From NCBI RefSeq assembly GCF_900176365.1, contig NZ_FWXY01000006.1, forward strand, positions 1 through 64,000: a stretch of DNA of 64,000 nucleotides. The letters run 5' to 3'. The notes beneath the pieces are model-generated. The model did no database searches, was not told the DNA's origin, and saw only the letters and a list, made by a program, of their open reading frames with translations. The stretch is from Desulfocicer vacuolatum DSM 3385 (lineage in GTDB: Bacteria > Desulfobacterota > Desulfobacteria > Desulfobacterales > Desulfobacteraceae). A program made the position numbers and the translations under genes. This document shows, one piece after another, positions 43,401-52,593 of this stretch (position 1 is the first letter of the stretch; every line of letters starts with the position of its first letter).

Positions 43401-45788
43401 ATGCCTCTGAACAATCGAATTCTTCCTGAAGATCTGACCATGGAATATACTGCTGACCAGCTGCCCTTTGAAGACACATCCCAGCTGCCCCCGCTGGACG
43501 GGGTCATTGGGCAGAAACGTGCGGTGGAAGCCATTGCCTTTGGCCTGAATATGAAAGGCTGTGAGTACAATATCTTTGTAACCGGCGTTGAAGGAACCGG
43601 TAAAACCACCATTCTAAAGCGTATTTTAAAGGAGCATGCCGCCGGGTTTGAAACGCCTCCGGATCTTTGCATGGTTAACAATTTTGAAGATTCTTACTCT
43701 CCCATTGTAATGGCACTGCCCCCGGGAACAGCCTTGAGGTTTCGCAGGGAAATGAAGACATTCATACAGGTTCTCAAGGTAAAAATTCCGATTTTTCTGG
43801 GCAGTGATACCTTCCAGGAAAAGCAACGCATGATCCAGCAGGAGCACGCAAAGGTACAAAAGAAGTTATTTGAAACGGTGGAAACCCTTGCATCGTCTCT
43901 TTCCCTGGGTATTGCCGAGACTGAAGAGGGATATCAGATTGTTCCCCTGGAATCGGGAAAGCCCGTGGCCCGGGAGGTGTATGACACCTTATCTCCGGAG
44001 AAATTAAAGGAAATTGAGGAAAACACCGATAAGGTCACTTCGGCACTGAATGAGGCTGTGCAGGGGGTGGGCAAAAGTGGTGAGCAAATGAAAGCCGCCA
44101 TGAAAAAGATGATGTCAGATGCCCTTGAAGGGCTTGTGGCAAAGCACATTGACCCGGTGCGCTCCTCATTCAGGGAGTGCCGCCAGATTCAGACCTATCT
44201 TGAAACAGTCAAGGACGATATCATTGAAAATATGGCCATGTTTTCCACCGGTAAGGATGCAGAACCTGAAAATGGCCCCCGTTTTAAAGAGATGGCCCAT
44301 GCTATTTTGAAAACCTATGAGGTCAATGTGCTGGTGGATCGCAAACGGGAAAAGGGTGCTCCTGTGGTGTTTGAATCCCATCCCACCTTTAAAAATCTTT
44401 TTGGCAGCATTGAAAAAAAACCTGTCATGGGTGCCTTTGCAGCTGATTTTACCATGGTTCAGGCGGGTTCTGTTCTCCGGGCCAACGGCGGATATCTTGT
44501 CCTTCAGATTGAACCGCTTCTGACTTCGCCCTATATCTGGGAAACCCTTAAAACCACACTTCGCAACAGCTCTTTAAGGATAGAGGATGGACCGGAATCC
44601 TCTGCCCAGGGCATGCCCTCGTTAAAGCCGGAGCCCGTTCATATAGATTTAAAGGTTATCCTGGTGGGGGGCTATGCGCCGTTCAGGCTTCTTCAAAGTG
44701 CGGATTCTGGTTTTAATAAAATTTTTAAGGTCCGGGCCGATTTTGACCATGAGGCGTGGTGCACGGATGAGACGTTGAAGCTTTATACCCGTTTCATCGC
44801 CGGGGCCTGTGATGCAAATAATCTTCGTCATTTCACAAGGGACGGCGTGTGGGCCGTTATTGAGTTTGCCCGACGCCTTGTGGCGGATCGTCGAAAGTTG
44901 TCACTTCGGTTTGGACGAATACTTGGGATGATCAAGGAGGCTGATTACTGGGCCGGGCAGGAACAAGCGGACAGAATCACCCGGGAACATGTGCAACGGG
45001 CTGTGGCCCAGCATCGTTTCCGGTATAATCTTTATGAAGATAAAATGCTTGAAAAGTTTGACGATCAGTCAGTGCTGATGGATGTGTCAGGAAAAGAGAT
45101 CGGCCAGGTGAATGCACTGGCGGTGTATGACATGGGAGACATTGCCTTTGGGCGTCCCACCCGTATTACGGCAGAATCCTATATGGGGACCCCCGGCATC
45201 ATCAACGTGGAACGGGAGGCCAGCCTTTCCGGAGAGACCCATGACAAGGGCATGATGATCGTTTCCGGCTATCTGGGACGGATGTTTGCCAAAGGATATC
45301 CTTTGAGTGTCAGCATTTCCATCACCTTTGAACAGAGCTACGATGGCATTGACGGAGACAGTGCATCGTCAACGGAGCTTTACGCTGTATTGTCAAGCCT
45401 TTCCGGTATTCCTATCCGCCAGGACATTGCTGTCACCGGTTCCGTGAATCAAAAAGGTGAGATCCAGGCCATTGGCGGGGTGAATGAAAAAATAGAGGGA
45501 TTTTTTGATGTGTGCACCAAAAAAGGCAGGGAAGACAGCCAGGGGGTGATGATCCCGGCGGCCAATGCCAATAATCTTGTTTTAAGACAGGATGTCATGC
45601 AGGCAATAAAAGAAAAACAGTTTCATATCTATAAAATAAGCCGTATTGAAGAGGGCATTGAACTTCTCACAGGCATACCGGCCGGGGTGGCGGATGAAGC
45701 ATTGCACTATCCTTCAGACACGGTGTTCGGAAAGGTTCAGGCCCGCCTGGAAGCCTATCATCTGCTGTCCATGTCCCATGGTGGATGA
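43401..45788 (+). CDS. Lon-related ATP-dependent protease (AAA_32/LonC type)
   Basis: A 795-residue protease. N-terminal AAA+ Walker A GVEGTGKTT (about 62); a long helical insertion (about 130-330); Lon proteolytic domain near the C-terminus with catalytic Ser in YDGIDGDSASSTEL (about 651) and Lys in GGVNEKIEGFF (about 695). It belongs to the Lon-like family without the N-terminal LAN domain. AAGGAG lies before the ATG, and a terminator follows immediately. It is expected to degrade damaged or specific regulatory proteins; targets unknown. Confidence 0.92.
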   Translation: MPLNNRILPEDLTMEYTADQLPFEDTSQLPPLDGVIGQKRAVEAIAFGLNMKGCEYNIFVTGVEGTGKTTILKRILKEHAAGFETPPDLCMVNNFEDSYSPIVMALPPGTALRFRREMKTFIQVLKVKIPIFLGSDTFQEKQRMIQQEHAKVQKKLFETVETLASSLSLGIAETEEGYQIVPLESGKPVAREVYDTLSPEKLKEIEENTDKVTSALNEAVQGVGKSGEQMKAAMKKMMSDALEGLVAKHIDPVRSSFRECRQIQTYLETVKDDIIENMAMFSTGKDAEPENGPRFKEMAHAILKTYEVNVLVDRKREKGAPVVFESHPTFKNLFGSIEKKPVMGAFAADFTMVQAGSVLRANGGYLVLQIEPLLTSPYIWETLKTTLRNSSLRIEDGPESSAQGMPSLKPEPVHIDLKVILVGGYAPFRLLQSADSGFNKIFKVRADFDHEAWCTDETLKLYTRFIAGACDANNLRHFTRDGVWAVIEFARRLVADRRKLSLRFGRILGMIKEADYWAGQEQADRITREHVQRAVAQHRFRYNLYEDKMLEKFDDQSVLMDVSGKEIGQVNALAVYDMGDIAFGRPTRITAESYMGTPGIINVEREASLSGETHDKGMMIVSGYLGRMFAKGYPLSVSISITFEQSYDGIDGDSASSTELYAVLSSLSGIPIRQDIAVTGSVNQKGEIQAIGGVNEKIEGFFDVCTKKGREDSQGVMIPAANANNLVLRQDVMQAIKEKQFHIYKISRIEEGIELLTGIPAGVADEALHYPSDTVFGKVQARLEAYHLLSMSHGG

Positions 45789-45820
45789 AAAATTGCCATA
45801 GAAATGAAAAGGCAATTTTT
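45788..45820 (+). terminator. Intrinsic terminator after Lon-type protease
   Basis: AAAAATTGCC and GGCAATTTTT form a 10-bp stem around a 13-base loop, immediately at the protease stop. Confidence 0.7.
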
Positions 45821-45870
45821 AAAAATTTAGTTCATTGATCATGTGGACGGCGATTATGATGGAATATATC

Positions 45871-47232
45871 ATGCACTATAAAAAAAATATTGTATTGATT
45901 TTTCTTTTTGGTTTCATTGTTTTTGGCACCGGATGTGCGGGAATACAGCAAAATCATTTGCCGGCCCCCACCCAGCTTCCCGGTATCACCCGGGATATGA
46001 ACCGGCCGGGATTCTGGATCAGCCGCCACTCCCATCCAGATAAGATCTTGATGGGCTTAACCGGCATTGACGATTTTAACCGTCATGTGGGAAAGGGCCT
46101 TGGGTTTATTCGTAATATTGTGGATGTTGAACCGATATATGATGGTAAAGCCCTTGCCCGTTCCATGGAAAAACGAATTGTTAAACAGAGGTTTAAACAT
46201 CTGTATTTAAAAAACGGCAGATTGGCGGACAGGCTTTTTTACCGTGATATGACCCGGCAGATGAATATAAAGAACATACCCCATGATGTTGTGGTGCGCT
46301 ACGGCGTTGTCAGCACTTACACAGATCAGCGGGTTTTGCCCACCTGCCGGGGCATGTATTCTGATTCCCGAAATCGGGAATTTGATCGACTTCAGAACAG
46401 CGCCCTTGATCTTGGTACAGCTGTTGCCGTATTGCATGACAGTGCCGATGGCCAATGGCAATATGTACTTTCTTCCTTGAGTGCCGGTTGGGTGAAAACA
46501 GAGACCCTGGCACTTTGTTCACAGAATCAGCTTCGGGCCTTTAAAGATCGTGATTCTTTTGTGGTGGTCACCGGGGCCAAGGTAGATATTTACCGTGATC
46601 CCCGGTTAACAAAATATTATGATCATGTTCGCATGGGAACCCGTCTTGGTATGGCAGCCCTTTCCGGGGATGTGGTTCAGGTGAAAATACCTGTTAGAAA
46701 TGCCCGTGGCAGACTTGAAATACACAAGGGGTATGTGTGTACAAAAAAGGTGTCAAAGGGATTTTTGCCCTATACCCCCAGGAACATTATCACCCAGGCC
46801 TTTGAATGTCTGAATGCACCCTATGGCTGGGGCGGCATGCACGGAGAACAGGATTGCTCACGATTTATGAATTCTGTCTTTGCCACGGTGGGGATTCAGC
46901 TTCCAAGAAATTCATCGGCCCAGGCTAAGGCAGGGGTAACACTTGGGGCCTTTGGCGAGCATGCAGACTCCATTGAAAAAGGTCAAGTTATCCATGATAA
47001 GGCTGAAGTGGGATCAACCCTGCTGCATCTCAACGGTCATATCATGCTTTATCTGGGGGAAGTTGAGGGGCACTTTTATGTGATTCATTCTTTATGGGGG
47101 TATGGCGGGACCGGTAACGTGGCCCATCAGATCCGGGTGGTCAACGGGGTCAAGGTAAGTTCCCTGGACCTTGGGTCCGGTTCTGTGAAGGGCTCTCTTT
47201 TGGAGCGATTAAAAACCATTGTCATGATGTGA
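45871..47232 (+). CDS. SH3-NlpC/P60 cell-wall peptidase lipoprotein
   Basis: A lipoprotein of about 453 residues (hydrophobic leader with lipobox FGTGC). SH3-type domains occupy the middle (VVRYGVVSTYTDQRVLPT; VVVTGAKVDIYRDPR) and a C-terminal NlpC/P60 domain has the catalytic Cys in GEQDCSRFMNSVF and His in NGHIMLYLG. It likely cleaves peptidoglycan stem peptides. The start ATG at 45871 gives a proper lipoprotein leader; earlier in-frame ATGs only add polar residues. Confidence 0.85.
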   Translation: MHYKKNIVLIFLFGFIVFGTGCAGIQQNHLPAPTQLPGITRDMNRPGFWISRHSHPDKILMGLTGIDDFNRHVGKGLGFIRNIVDVEPIYDGKALARSMEKRIVKQRFKHLYLKNGRLADRLFYRDMTRQMNIKNIPHDVVVRYGVVSTYTDQRVLPTCRGMYSDSRNREFDRLQNSALDLGTAVAVLHDSADGQWQYVLSSLSAGWVKTETLALCSQNQLRAFKDRDSFVVVTGAKVDIYRDPRLTKYYDHVRMGTRLGMAALSGDVVQVKIPVRNARGRLEIHKGYVCTKKVSKGFLPYTPRNIITQAFECLNAPYGWGGMHGEQDCSRFMNSVFATVGIQLPRNSSAQAKAGVTLGAFGEHADSIEKGQVIHDKAEVGSTLLHLNGHIMLYLGEVEGHFYVIHSLWGYGGTGNVAHQIRVVNGVKVSSLDLGSGSVKGSLLERLKTIVMM

Positions 47233-47294
47233 TACTGCTCATTTTCAGCACACACATTTATCTGGGAAAGGCTTTCCCGGTGTAGAAAAGATGA

Positions 47295-47336
47295 AAAGCA
47301 GCCCCTCAACCCAGAGGTCTGCCTTTCAGTTTTTCG
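47295..47336 (+). terminator. Possible terminator after NlpC/P60 gene
   Basis: GCAG-CCCCTC and GAGG-TCTGC form an imperfect hairpin followed by TTTCAGTTTTT. Weak but well placed. Confidence 0.35.
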
Positions 47337-47363
47337 TTATTTTTAAAAATACGCCGGAGAGAT

Positions 47364-47582
47364 TTATAAATATTTTTTTTTCATTCTGTTACTGTCGGAA
47401 TGGATAGCGTGTGAGTTCTGATTAATTTCCGGGAATTTTTTTGACGAAATTTTATCCAGCAACATCAATGCCAAGATCACATCCCAGGTTTTTATCCGGA
47501 TAACATCATTGAAAATATCCAGGGAGTGGCGTAAAACAGAAGCGTAATGTAGAAACAGATACAATGCGACGGCATCTTTCAT
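47364..47582 (-). CDS. Doubtful small protein
   Basis: A 72-residue frame with GAGGTCAT directly before its ATG and a hydrophobic N-terminal half (VALYLFLHYASVL; VILALMLLDKI), ending in a basic tail. It matches nothing I recognise. It lies alone in the gap between the peptidase and cooS. It may be chance; the ribosome site is the only positive sign. The rest of this gap shows no further gene. Confidence 0.3.
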   Translation of the reverse strand: MKDAVALYLFLHYASVLRHSLDIFNDVIRIKTWDVILALMLLDKISSKKFPEINQNSHAIHSDSNRMKKKYL

Positions 47583-47785
47583 ATGACCTCAAAAATTACA
47601 TTTTTTAAAAAACTGATTTTCAAAATAGGGACATTGCTCTAAAAAAGTGTAAAACGGAAGTGAAGCATGTTCAATTGTCACATACGTCACCGGTTTTGTG
47701 CTGGGGACTACAATATCTGTAGAGAAAAATGATGCATATTTGCATAAAGAGCCATGGAAAAAATTTGTTTAAAGGAGGAAAATCA

Positions 47786-49669
47786 ATGGCCAACGAATTC
47801 AGAAAACAAGCTGAAAACAGAAGTATTGATGAATCCTGCCAGCCCATCATTGAAGCTGGTTTGAAACAGGGCATTGAAACTGCCTGGGAGCGCCTGGAAA
47901 AACAAAAACCCCAGTGCGGATTCGGGCAGCTGGGCATTTGCTGCACCAACTGCGACATGGGCCCCTGCCGCATTGATCCCTTTGGCAATGATCCCCAAAA
48001 AGGTGTATGCGGTGCCACAGCCGATACCATTGTGGCCAGAAATCTCATACGTATGCTGGCCACCGGGGCGGCGGCCCATTCCGACCATGGTCGGGAAATT
48101 TTGGAGGTGCTTTATGAAGCCGCCACAGACAAGGCAGATGCCTATACCATCACAGATGTGGAAAAATTAAAGGCCCTGGCCGATGAATATGGTCTTGCCA
48201 CTGACGGGATATCCACAAAGGATCTTGCCAAGGCCCTGTCATTGAAAATCCTGGAAGAGTTCGGTACCATCAAGGGAAAATTGCAATTTTATGAACGACT
48301 GCCGGAAAAGCGAAAGGCCCTGCTAAATAAACTGGGCATCGCCCCAAGAAGTGTGGACAGGGAAATTGTGGAGACCATGCACCGGGTTCACATGGGGGTG
48401 GACAATGATTACATCAACCTGTTGACCCATGGATTGAGAACCGCCCTGTCCGATGGTTGGGGCGGCTCCATGATGGCCACAGAAGCCTCTGATGTGCTTT
48501 TTGGTACCCCGTCTCCTTTAAGCTCCCAGGTGAACCTGGCGGTGTTAAAGCAGGATCAGGTGAACATTATCCTCCATGGCCACAATCCCATTTTGTCAGA
48601 AATGATCGTCAATGCCGCCATGGATAAAGATGCCGTGGCAAAGGCAAAGGCCATGGGAGCCACAGGTATTAACCTTGCGGGCATGTGCTGCACAGGCAAT
48701 GAACTTCTCATGCGCCGGGGGGTTCCCATTGCCGGTAACATGCTCAATCAGGAGCTGGCCATCATGTCCGGTGCGGTGGAGGCCATGGTGGTGGATTATC
48801 AGTGTATCTTTCCGGCCATTGTGGATGTGGCCGGTTGTTTTCATACCCAGGTGATCAGCACTGCTTCCAAGGCAAAATTTCCCGGCGCCACCCACATGGA
48901 ATTTGAACCCCACAGTGCTGTACAGACCGCTGCCGCCATTGTGGATCAGGCCATTGAAAATTTTCCCAATAGAAAAAAAGACCGTTTGTGCATTCCGAAT
49001 AATCCCGCAGATTGGACCGCCGGGTTTTCCGTGGAGGCCCTGTTAAAGGCATTGGGGGGCAGTACAGATCCCTTGCTGGACGCCATAAAATCAGGTCAGA
49101 TTCGTGGGGCCGTGGGCATTGTGGGATGCAATAATCCCAAGGTAAAACACGATTTTGCCCATGTGCGCATCATGGAGCGGCTCATTGCCGACAATGTGCT
49201 GGTGGTGGGCACGGGCTGCGCCATGATTGCCGCCGGTAAAGCAGGGCTTATGATGCCGGAATCCGCAGAAAAAGCAGGTCCTGGCCTCAAAGCCGTATGC
49301 CAGGCCCTGGGAATTCCCCCGGTGCTTCACATGGGTTCCTGCGTGGACTGCAGCCGGATACTGGTGCTGGTGGCGGCCCTTGCCAAAGCTTTGGATGTGG
49401 ATATCAGTGATCTGCCTGTGCTTGGCAGTGCGCCGGAGTGGTATTCGGAAAAAGCCGTGTCCATCGGCTCTTATTTTGTGGCCTCCGGGGTCACTGTGCA
49501 TCTGGGACTTTCCCCGAGAATTTTGGGAAGCAAGGCCGTGACATCGTTGTTGACCCAAGGGCTGGAATCTGTTGTAAAGGCCAGCTTTTTTGTGGAGACC
49601 GATCCGGATAAGGCCGCCGATGCCATGATTGAGAAAATTGATCAGAAACGAAAGGCCCTTGGCATATAA
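47786..49669 (+). CDS. cooS: Anaerobic carbon-monoxide dehydrogenase catalytic subunit
   Basis: A 627-residue Ni-Fe-S enzyme interconverting CO and CO2. The N-terminal cysteine cluster CGFGQLGICCTNCDMGPCRI...GVCGA supplies the B- and D-clusters; C-cluster blocks include HGHNPILSEM, GMCCTGNELLMRRG, GAVGIVGCNNPK, GTGCAMIAAGK and MGSCVDCSRI. Length and motifs match the monofunctional CooS rather than acetyl-CoA synthase-linked enzymes. AAAGGAGG lies before the ATG at 47786. It is followed by an NADH-type FAD oxidoreductase, cooF and Ni-SOD; no CooC/CooJ nickel-insertion gene is in view. Confidence 0.95.
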   Translation: MANEFRKQAENRSIDESCQPIIEAGLKQGIETAWERLEKQKPQCGFGQLGICCTNCDMGPCRIDPFGNDPQKGVCGATADTIVARNLIRMLATGAAAHSDHGREILEVLYEAATDKADAYTITDVEKLKALADEYGLATDGISTKDLAKALSLKILEEFGTIKGKLQFYERLPEKRKALLNKLGIAPRSVDREIVETMHRVHMGVDNDYINLLTHGLRTALSDGWGGSMMATEASDVLFGTPSPLSSQVNLAVLKQDQVNIILHGHNPILSEMIVNAAMDKDAVAKAKAMGATGINLAGMCCTGNELLMRRGVPIAGNMLNQELAIMSGAVEAMVVDYQCIFPAIVDVAGCFHTQVISTASKAKFPGATHMEFEPHSAVQTAAAIVDQAIENFPNRKKDRLCIPNNPADWTAGFSVEALLKALGGSTDPLLDAIKSGQIRGAVGIVGCNNPKVKHDFAHVRIMERLIADNVLVVGTGCAMIAAGKAGLMMPESAEKAGPGLKAVCQALGIPPVLHMGSCVDCSRILVLVAALAKALDVDISDLPVLGSAPEWYSEKAVSIGSYFVASGVTVHLGLSPRILGSKAVTSLLTQGLESVVKASFFVETDPDKAADAMIEKIDQKRKALGI

Positions 49670-49697
49670 AATTTTCCGTGGAGGCTTGAGGAAATAT

Positions 49698-49766
49698 ATG
49701 ATTGTAAGCAATCAGGGGAAAAAAATAAAAGAAAAGGATGGCATTTGCTCCAGGGGGTGCCCATGA
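49698..49766 (+). CDS. Possible 22-residue leader/small peptide
   Basis: A short frame MIVSNQGKKIKEKDGICSRGCP with TTGAGGAAAT before its ATG. Its TGA overlaps the ATG of the next gene (ATGA), so translation would be coupled. The CSRGC end could bind metal. It may simply be a coupling leader; evidence is the ribosome site and overlap only. Confidence 0.35.
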   Translation: MIVSNQGKKIKEKDGICSRGCP

Positions 49767-51010
49767 AACAATATGTGATCATCGGTGCCAGTGCCGCAGG
49801 CATTGCCGCAGCACAATCCATACGCCGTCATGATAAAACAGCAAAAATCGTCATGGTTTCCGATGAAAAGACAAAGCCCTATTTCCGGGTGATGCTCTCC
49901 TTTGTCCTTGCCGGAACCATTGGCGGGGATAAACTTTCCATGGCGTCGGAGGGCTATTTAACCGAGCTTGGCATCACCTTTATATGCGGCAAAAAAGCCC
50001 TTGGCATTGATGCTGCGAAAAACCAGGTCCATATGGATGATGCTACCCGCCTGGATTATGATGCCCTTTTGCTGGCAACGGGTTCCAGGCCCCGGGAGCT
50101 TGATATTCCCGGCCTTGATAAAAAAGGCATTTATTATTTCAGGACCAGAAAAGATATGGAAGGTGTCCGGGCCATTGCCGCCAACGCCACCCGGGCCGTT
50201 GTCATTGGGGGCGGCCTTGTGGGCATCAAGGTATCCGATGCCCTTTGCAGTCTTGGTATCAAGGTTTGCATGATGGTAACCTCAGACAAGGTGTTGTCCC
50301 AGACCGCAGACCCGGAAACCGCCGATGTTGTGTTAAACATCCTCAAGTCCCGGGGGCTCACCGTGCAAAGCGGTGTGTCTCTCCTGGCATTCCAGGGGCG
50401 GGGTGATTGTGTTGAAAGGGTTCTTACGGACACCGGGGAGCGCATTTCCTGTGATCTGGTGGTCATTGGCAAGGGGGTGGTGCCCAATGCCGGACTTGCT
50501 GTGGATTTTCCAGGTGGTGGTGCAGGGTCCGGCCATCAGGATGGTATTGAAACCGATGGATATCTCACCACCTCGGTTCCCAATATTTTTGCGGCAGGGG
50601 ATGTGGCCAAAAGCCGGGACATTGCCACCGGAATATCAGAAACACATGCCATCTGGCCCGTGGCAGTGGAGCAGGGCAGAACCGCGGGATGCAATATGTG
50701 CGGCATAAAGACCCCTTATGAAGGGGCTCTGAATCGCAATGCCTTTCACATTGGAGACAGCTATGTCATCACCGGGGGCCTGTTTAATCCCGGTTCCGGG
50801 GATGGATGCGATATCCATGTGTATCACCACCCGCAAAAGGGGTTTCATCACCGGTTGGTGACCCGGAATGACCGCATTGTGGGCATGGCCTTTGTCAATG
50901 ATACCGCCGCCGCGGGCAAGGTCCTTGCCATGATTCAGCGGAAACAGAAGTTGTCTGCTTTACCGGTTGATATTCTGTCCCCGGGGTTTGATTTTAATCG
51001 GTTGAGATGA
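49763..51010 (+). CDS. NAD(P)H/FAD-dependent oxidoreductase of CODH operon
   Basis: A 415-residue pyridine-nucleotide-disulfide-type flavoprotein: FAD motif IIGASAAGIAAAQSIR, LATGSRPRELDIPG, NAD-binding AVVIGGGLVGIKVSDAL, and the second FAD contact IFAAGDVAKSRD. It resembles the NADH:acceptor oxidoreductases that accompany CooS-CooF and can pass CO-derived electrons between ferredoxin and NAD(P). The ATG at 49763 is chosen to fit MKQYVIIGAS. It lies between cooS and cooF. Confidence 0.85.
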   Translation: MKQYVIIGASAAGIAAAQSIRRHDKTAKIVMVSDEKTKPYFRVMLSFVLAGTIGGDKLSMASEGYLTELGITFICGKKALGIDAAKNQVHMDDATRLDYDALLLATGSRPRELDIPGLDKKGIYYFRTRKDMEGVRAIAANATRAVVIGGGLVGIKVSDALCSLGIKVCMMVTSDKVLSQTADPETADVVLNILKSRGLTVQSGVSLLAFQGRGDCVERVLTDTGERISCDLVVIGKGVVPNAGLAVDFPGGGAGSGHQDGIETDGYLTTSVPNIFAAGDVAKSRDIATGISETHAIWPVAVEQGRTAGCNMCGIKTPYEGALNRNAFHIGDSYVITGGLFNPGSGDGCDIHVYHHPQKGFHHRLVTRNDRIVGMAFVNDTAAAGKVLAMIQRKQKLSALPVDILSPGFDFNRLR

Positions 51011-51194
51011 TCAAAGTCATTAAACTCAATGCTTCGTTTTTCCCTGGATGTTCTTACGAGAATTATCCAGGTTGTTGAGATAATAAATGGAGCACCGAGT
51101 AAAAATTTGATCGCCCATTTGCCCTGTGGAATCGTTGTGTTTCTTTTAAGATCGGCTGAAAATGTGATTAAATATAGATTATAAAGGAGGAAAC

Positions 51195-51764
51195 ATGAAA
51201 TCAGTTGTCCTTGATCCTGAAAAATGTGTGGGGTGTAAGCATTGCTATTTGGCATGTGCCCAGGTGCATTCCCAGAGTGACGATATTTTCGGTGCCATCA
51301 ATGAAACCCCTGTGCCAAGGGCCAGGATATTTGTGGATATTGTCCATGATCAAAAGCCCTTTGCCAATCGCTGCCGACATTGTGAACCGTCTCCGTGTCT
51401 TTCTGCCTGTCCGTCCGGAGCCATTTTCAGAGAAGAAAAAACAGAATCTGTGCTGATTGATCAGGAAAAATGCATTAACTGCGCCATGTGCGCCATGGCC
51501 TGTCCCTTTGGGGTGATTCGCTTTTATCCCGAGGCTGACATGCCCTTTCAGCGGGTGGTGGCCGTAAAATGTGATAATTGTGTTGACCGCATCCTGGAGA
51601 ACCAGCTCCCGGCCTGTGTGGAAGCATGTAAAACAGGTGCCCTTGTTTATGGTGAGATCAATGATCTGTTGCGAGAAAAACATCTGGTGGCCATCCGCCA
51701 GGAGAAACTGCCTGTGGAAATAGAGACATGGAGGTCCATGAACGCGGCCATGGCAGAAAGATAA
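51195..51764 (+). CDS. cooF: CooF-type 4Fe-4S ferredoxin
   Basis: A 189-residue iron-sulfur protein with four cluster motifs: CVGCKHCYLAC (about 12), CRHCEPSPCLSACP, CINCAMCAMACP, and CDNCVDR...PACVEAC. This is the DMSO-reductase-subunit/HycB layout of CooF, the electron acceptor of CooS. AAAGGAGG lies before the ATG. A 180-base gap separates it from the oxidoreductase, so it may also have its own promoter. Electrons probably run CooS-CooF-flavoprotein. Confidence 0.9.
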   Translation: MKSVVLDPEKCVGCKHCYLACAQVHSQSDDIFGAINETPVPRARIFVDIVHDQKPFANRCRHCEPSPCLSACPSGAIFREEKTESVLIDQEKCINCAMCAMACPFGVIRFYPEADMPFQRVVAVKCDNCVDRILENQLPACVEACKTGALVYGEINDLLREKHLVAIRQEKLPVEIETWRSMNAAMAER

Positions 51765-51837
51765 CACTGTTTCATGCTTGGTTGTATCCGTCAGGATATC
51801 TGGGTTGCGAAATAATTATTTCTATAAAGGAGGTACC

Positions 51838-52284
51838 ATGACAAAGCGTATTATTCCTGCACTATTGACCCTTGTTGTTGTTGTTTGTTCAGCACAGATC
51901 AGCCGGGCCCATTGCGAAATCCCCTGCGGGATTTATGACGATCCCCTTCGCATCACCCTGCTGTTTGAGCATATCACCACCATGGAAAAATCCATGCGCC
52001 AGATTGCCACCCTTGAAAAGGCAGATCATGCCCATGCCAATCAGCTGGTTCGGTGGGTGATGAACAAGGAGCAGCATGCCGATAAATTCCAGCACATTGT
52101 TACCCAGTATTTCATGACCCAGCGGTTAAAATTTGATGCCAAACTGTACGATAAAAAACTGGCGTTGCTCCATCAAATGCTGATTTATGCCATGAAGTGC
52201 AAGCAGACCATAGATCTTGATAATATAGGAAAACTCCGGGAAGCTGTTACAGAGTTTCGGGATCTATATATGAGCGATAAGTAA
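51838..52284 (+). CDS. sodN: Nickel superoxide dismutase with Sec-type signal peptide
   Basis: A 148-residue protein. After a hydrophobic leader (MTKRIIPALLTLVVVV...ISRA) comes HCEIPCGIYDDPLR, the nickel hook of Ni-SOD (H1-C2-x-x-P-C6-G-x-Y). The rest is the four-helix SOD domain (TTMEKSMRQI; HANQLVRWVMNKEQHADK). Cleavage after SRA would expose His1 as ligand, so signal peptidase could replace the usual propeptide protease; no sodX is seen. AAAGGAGG precedes the ATG. It disproportionates superoxide, here probably in the periplasm, next to the oxygen-sensitive CODH genes. Confidence 0.9.
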   Translation: MTKRIIPALLTLVVVVCSAQISRAHCEIPCGIYDDPLRITLLFEHITTMEKSMRQIATLEKADHAHANQLVRWVMNKEQHADKFQHIVTQYFMTQRLKFDAKLYDKKLALLHQMLIYAMKCKQTIDLDNIGKLREAVTEFRDLYMSDK

Positions 52285-52373
52285 AATGCGGTAACTTTTT
52301 TAAAGGCAAGCAAGCCGGTATGTTTTTTGACAGAAATAGCCTAAAATCAGCAACAGACATCCAGCGTAACAAT

Positions 52374-52418
52374 GTGAAGGGCAGGCCTTTAAATGGGAGG
52401 TCTGCCTTTCACTTTTTT
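52374..52418 (+). terminator. Intrinsic terminator after Ni-SOD
   Basis: GTGAAGGGCAGGCC and GGTCTGCCTTTCAC form a long stem with two mismatches, followed by six T. It ends the cooS-sodN run. The open frame across it (52320-52544) is not a gene. Confidence 0.85.
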
Positions 52419-52593
52419 GACGAAAACCCCATGGATATGTTATATGGTTTAAATAAATATACACGGTTTTTAAGGACTCATGAGTCCGAAGTTCTCATTT
52501 TTCATACCACATGGGATATGTTCAATTTCAAAGAACCATATTAAGTGGCGTTAAACTGCAGAATTTATGACTGAGGAGTTAAGGACATTCGCC

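Noticed and set aside
47677-47690. GTCAC-N4-GTCAC before cooS as a CooA/CRP-type site
   Set aside because: The halves are direct, not inverted, repeats, so they do not match a CRP-family operator.
52320-52544. 74-codon plus-strand frame after sodN
   Set aside because: It spans the strong intrinsic terminator at 52374-52418 and lacks a ribosome site.
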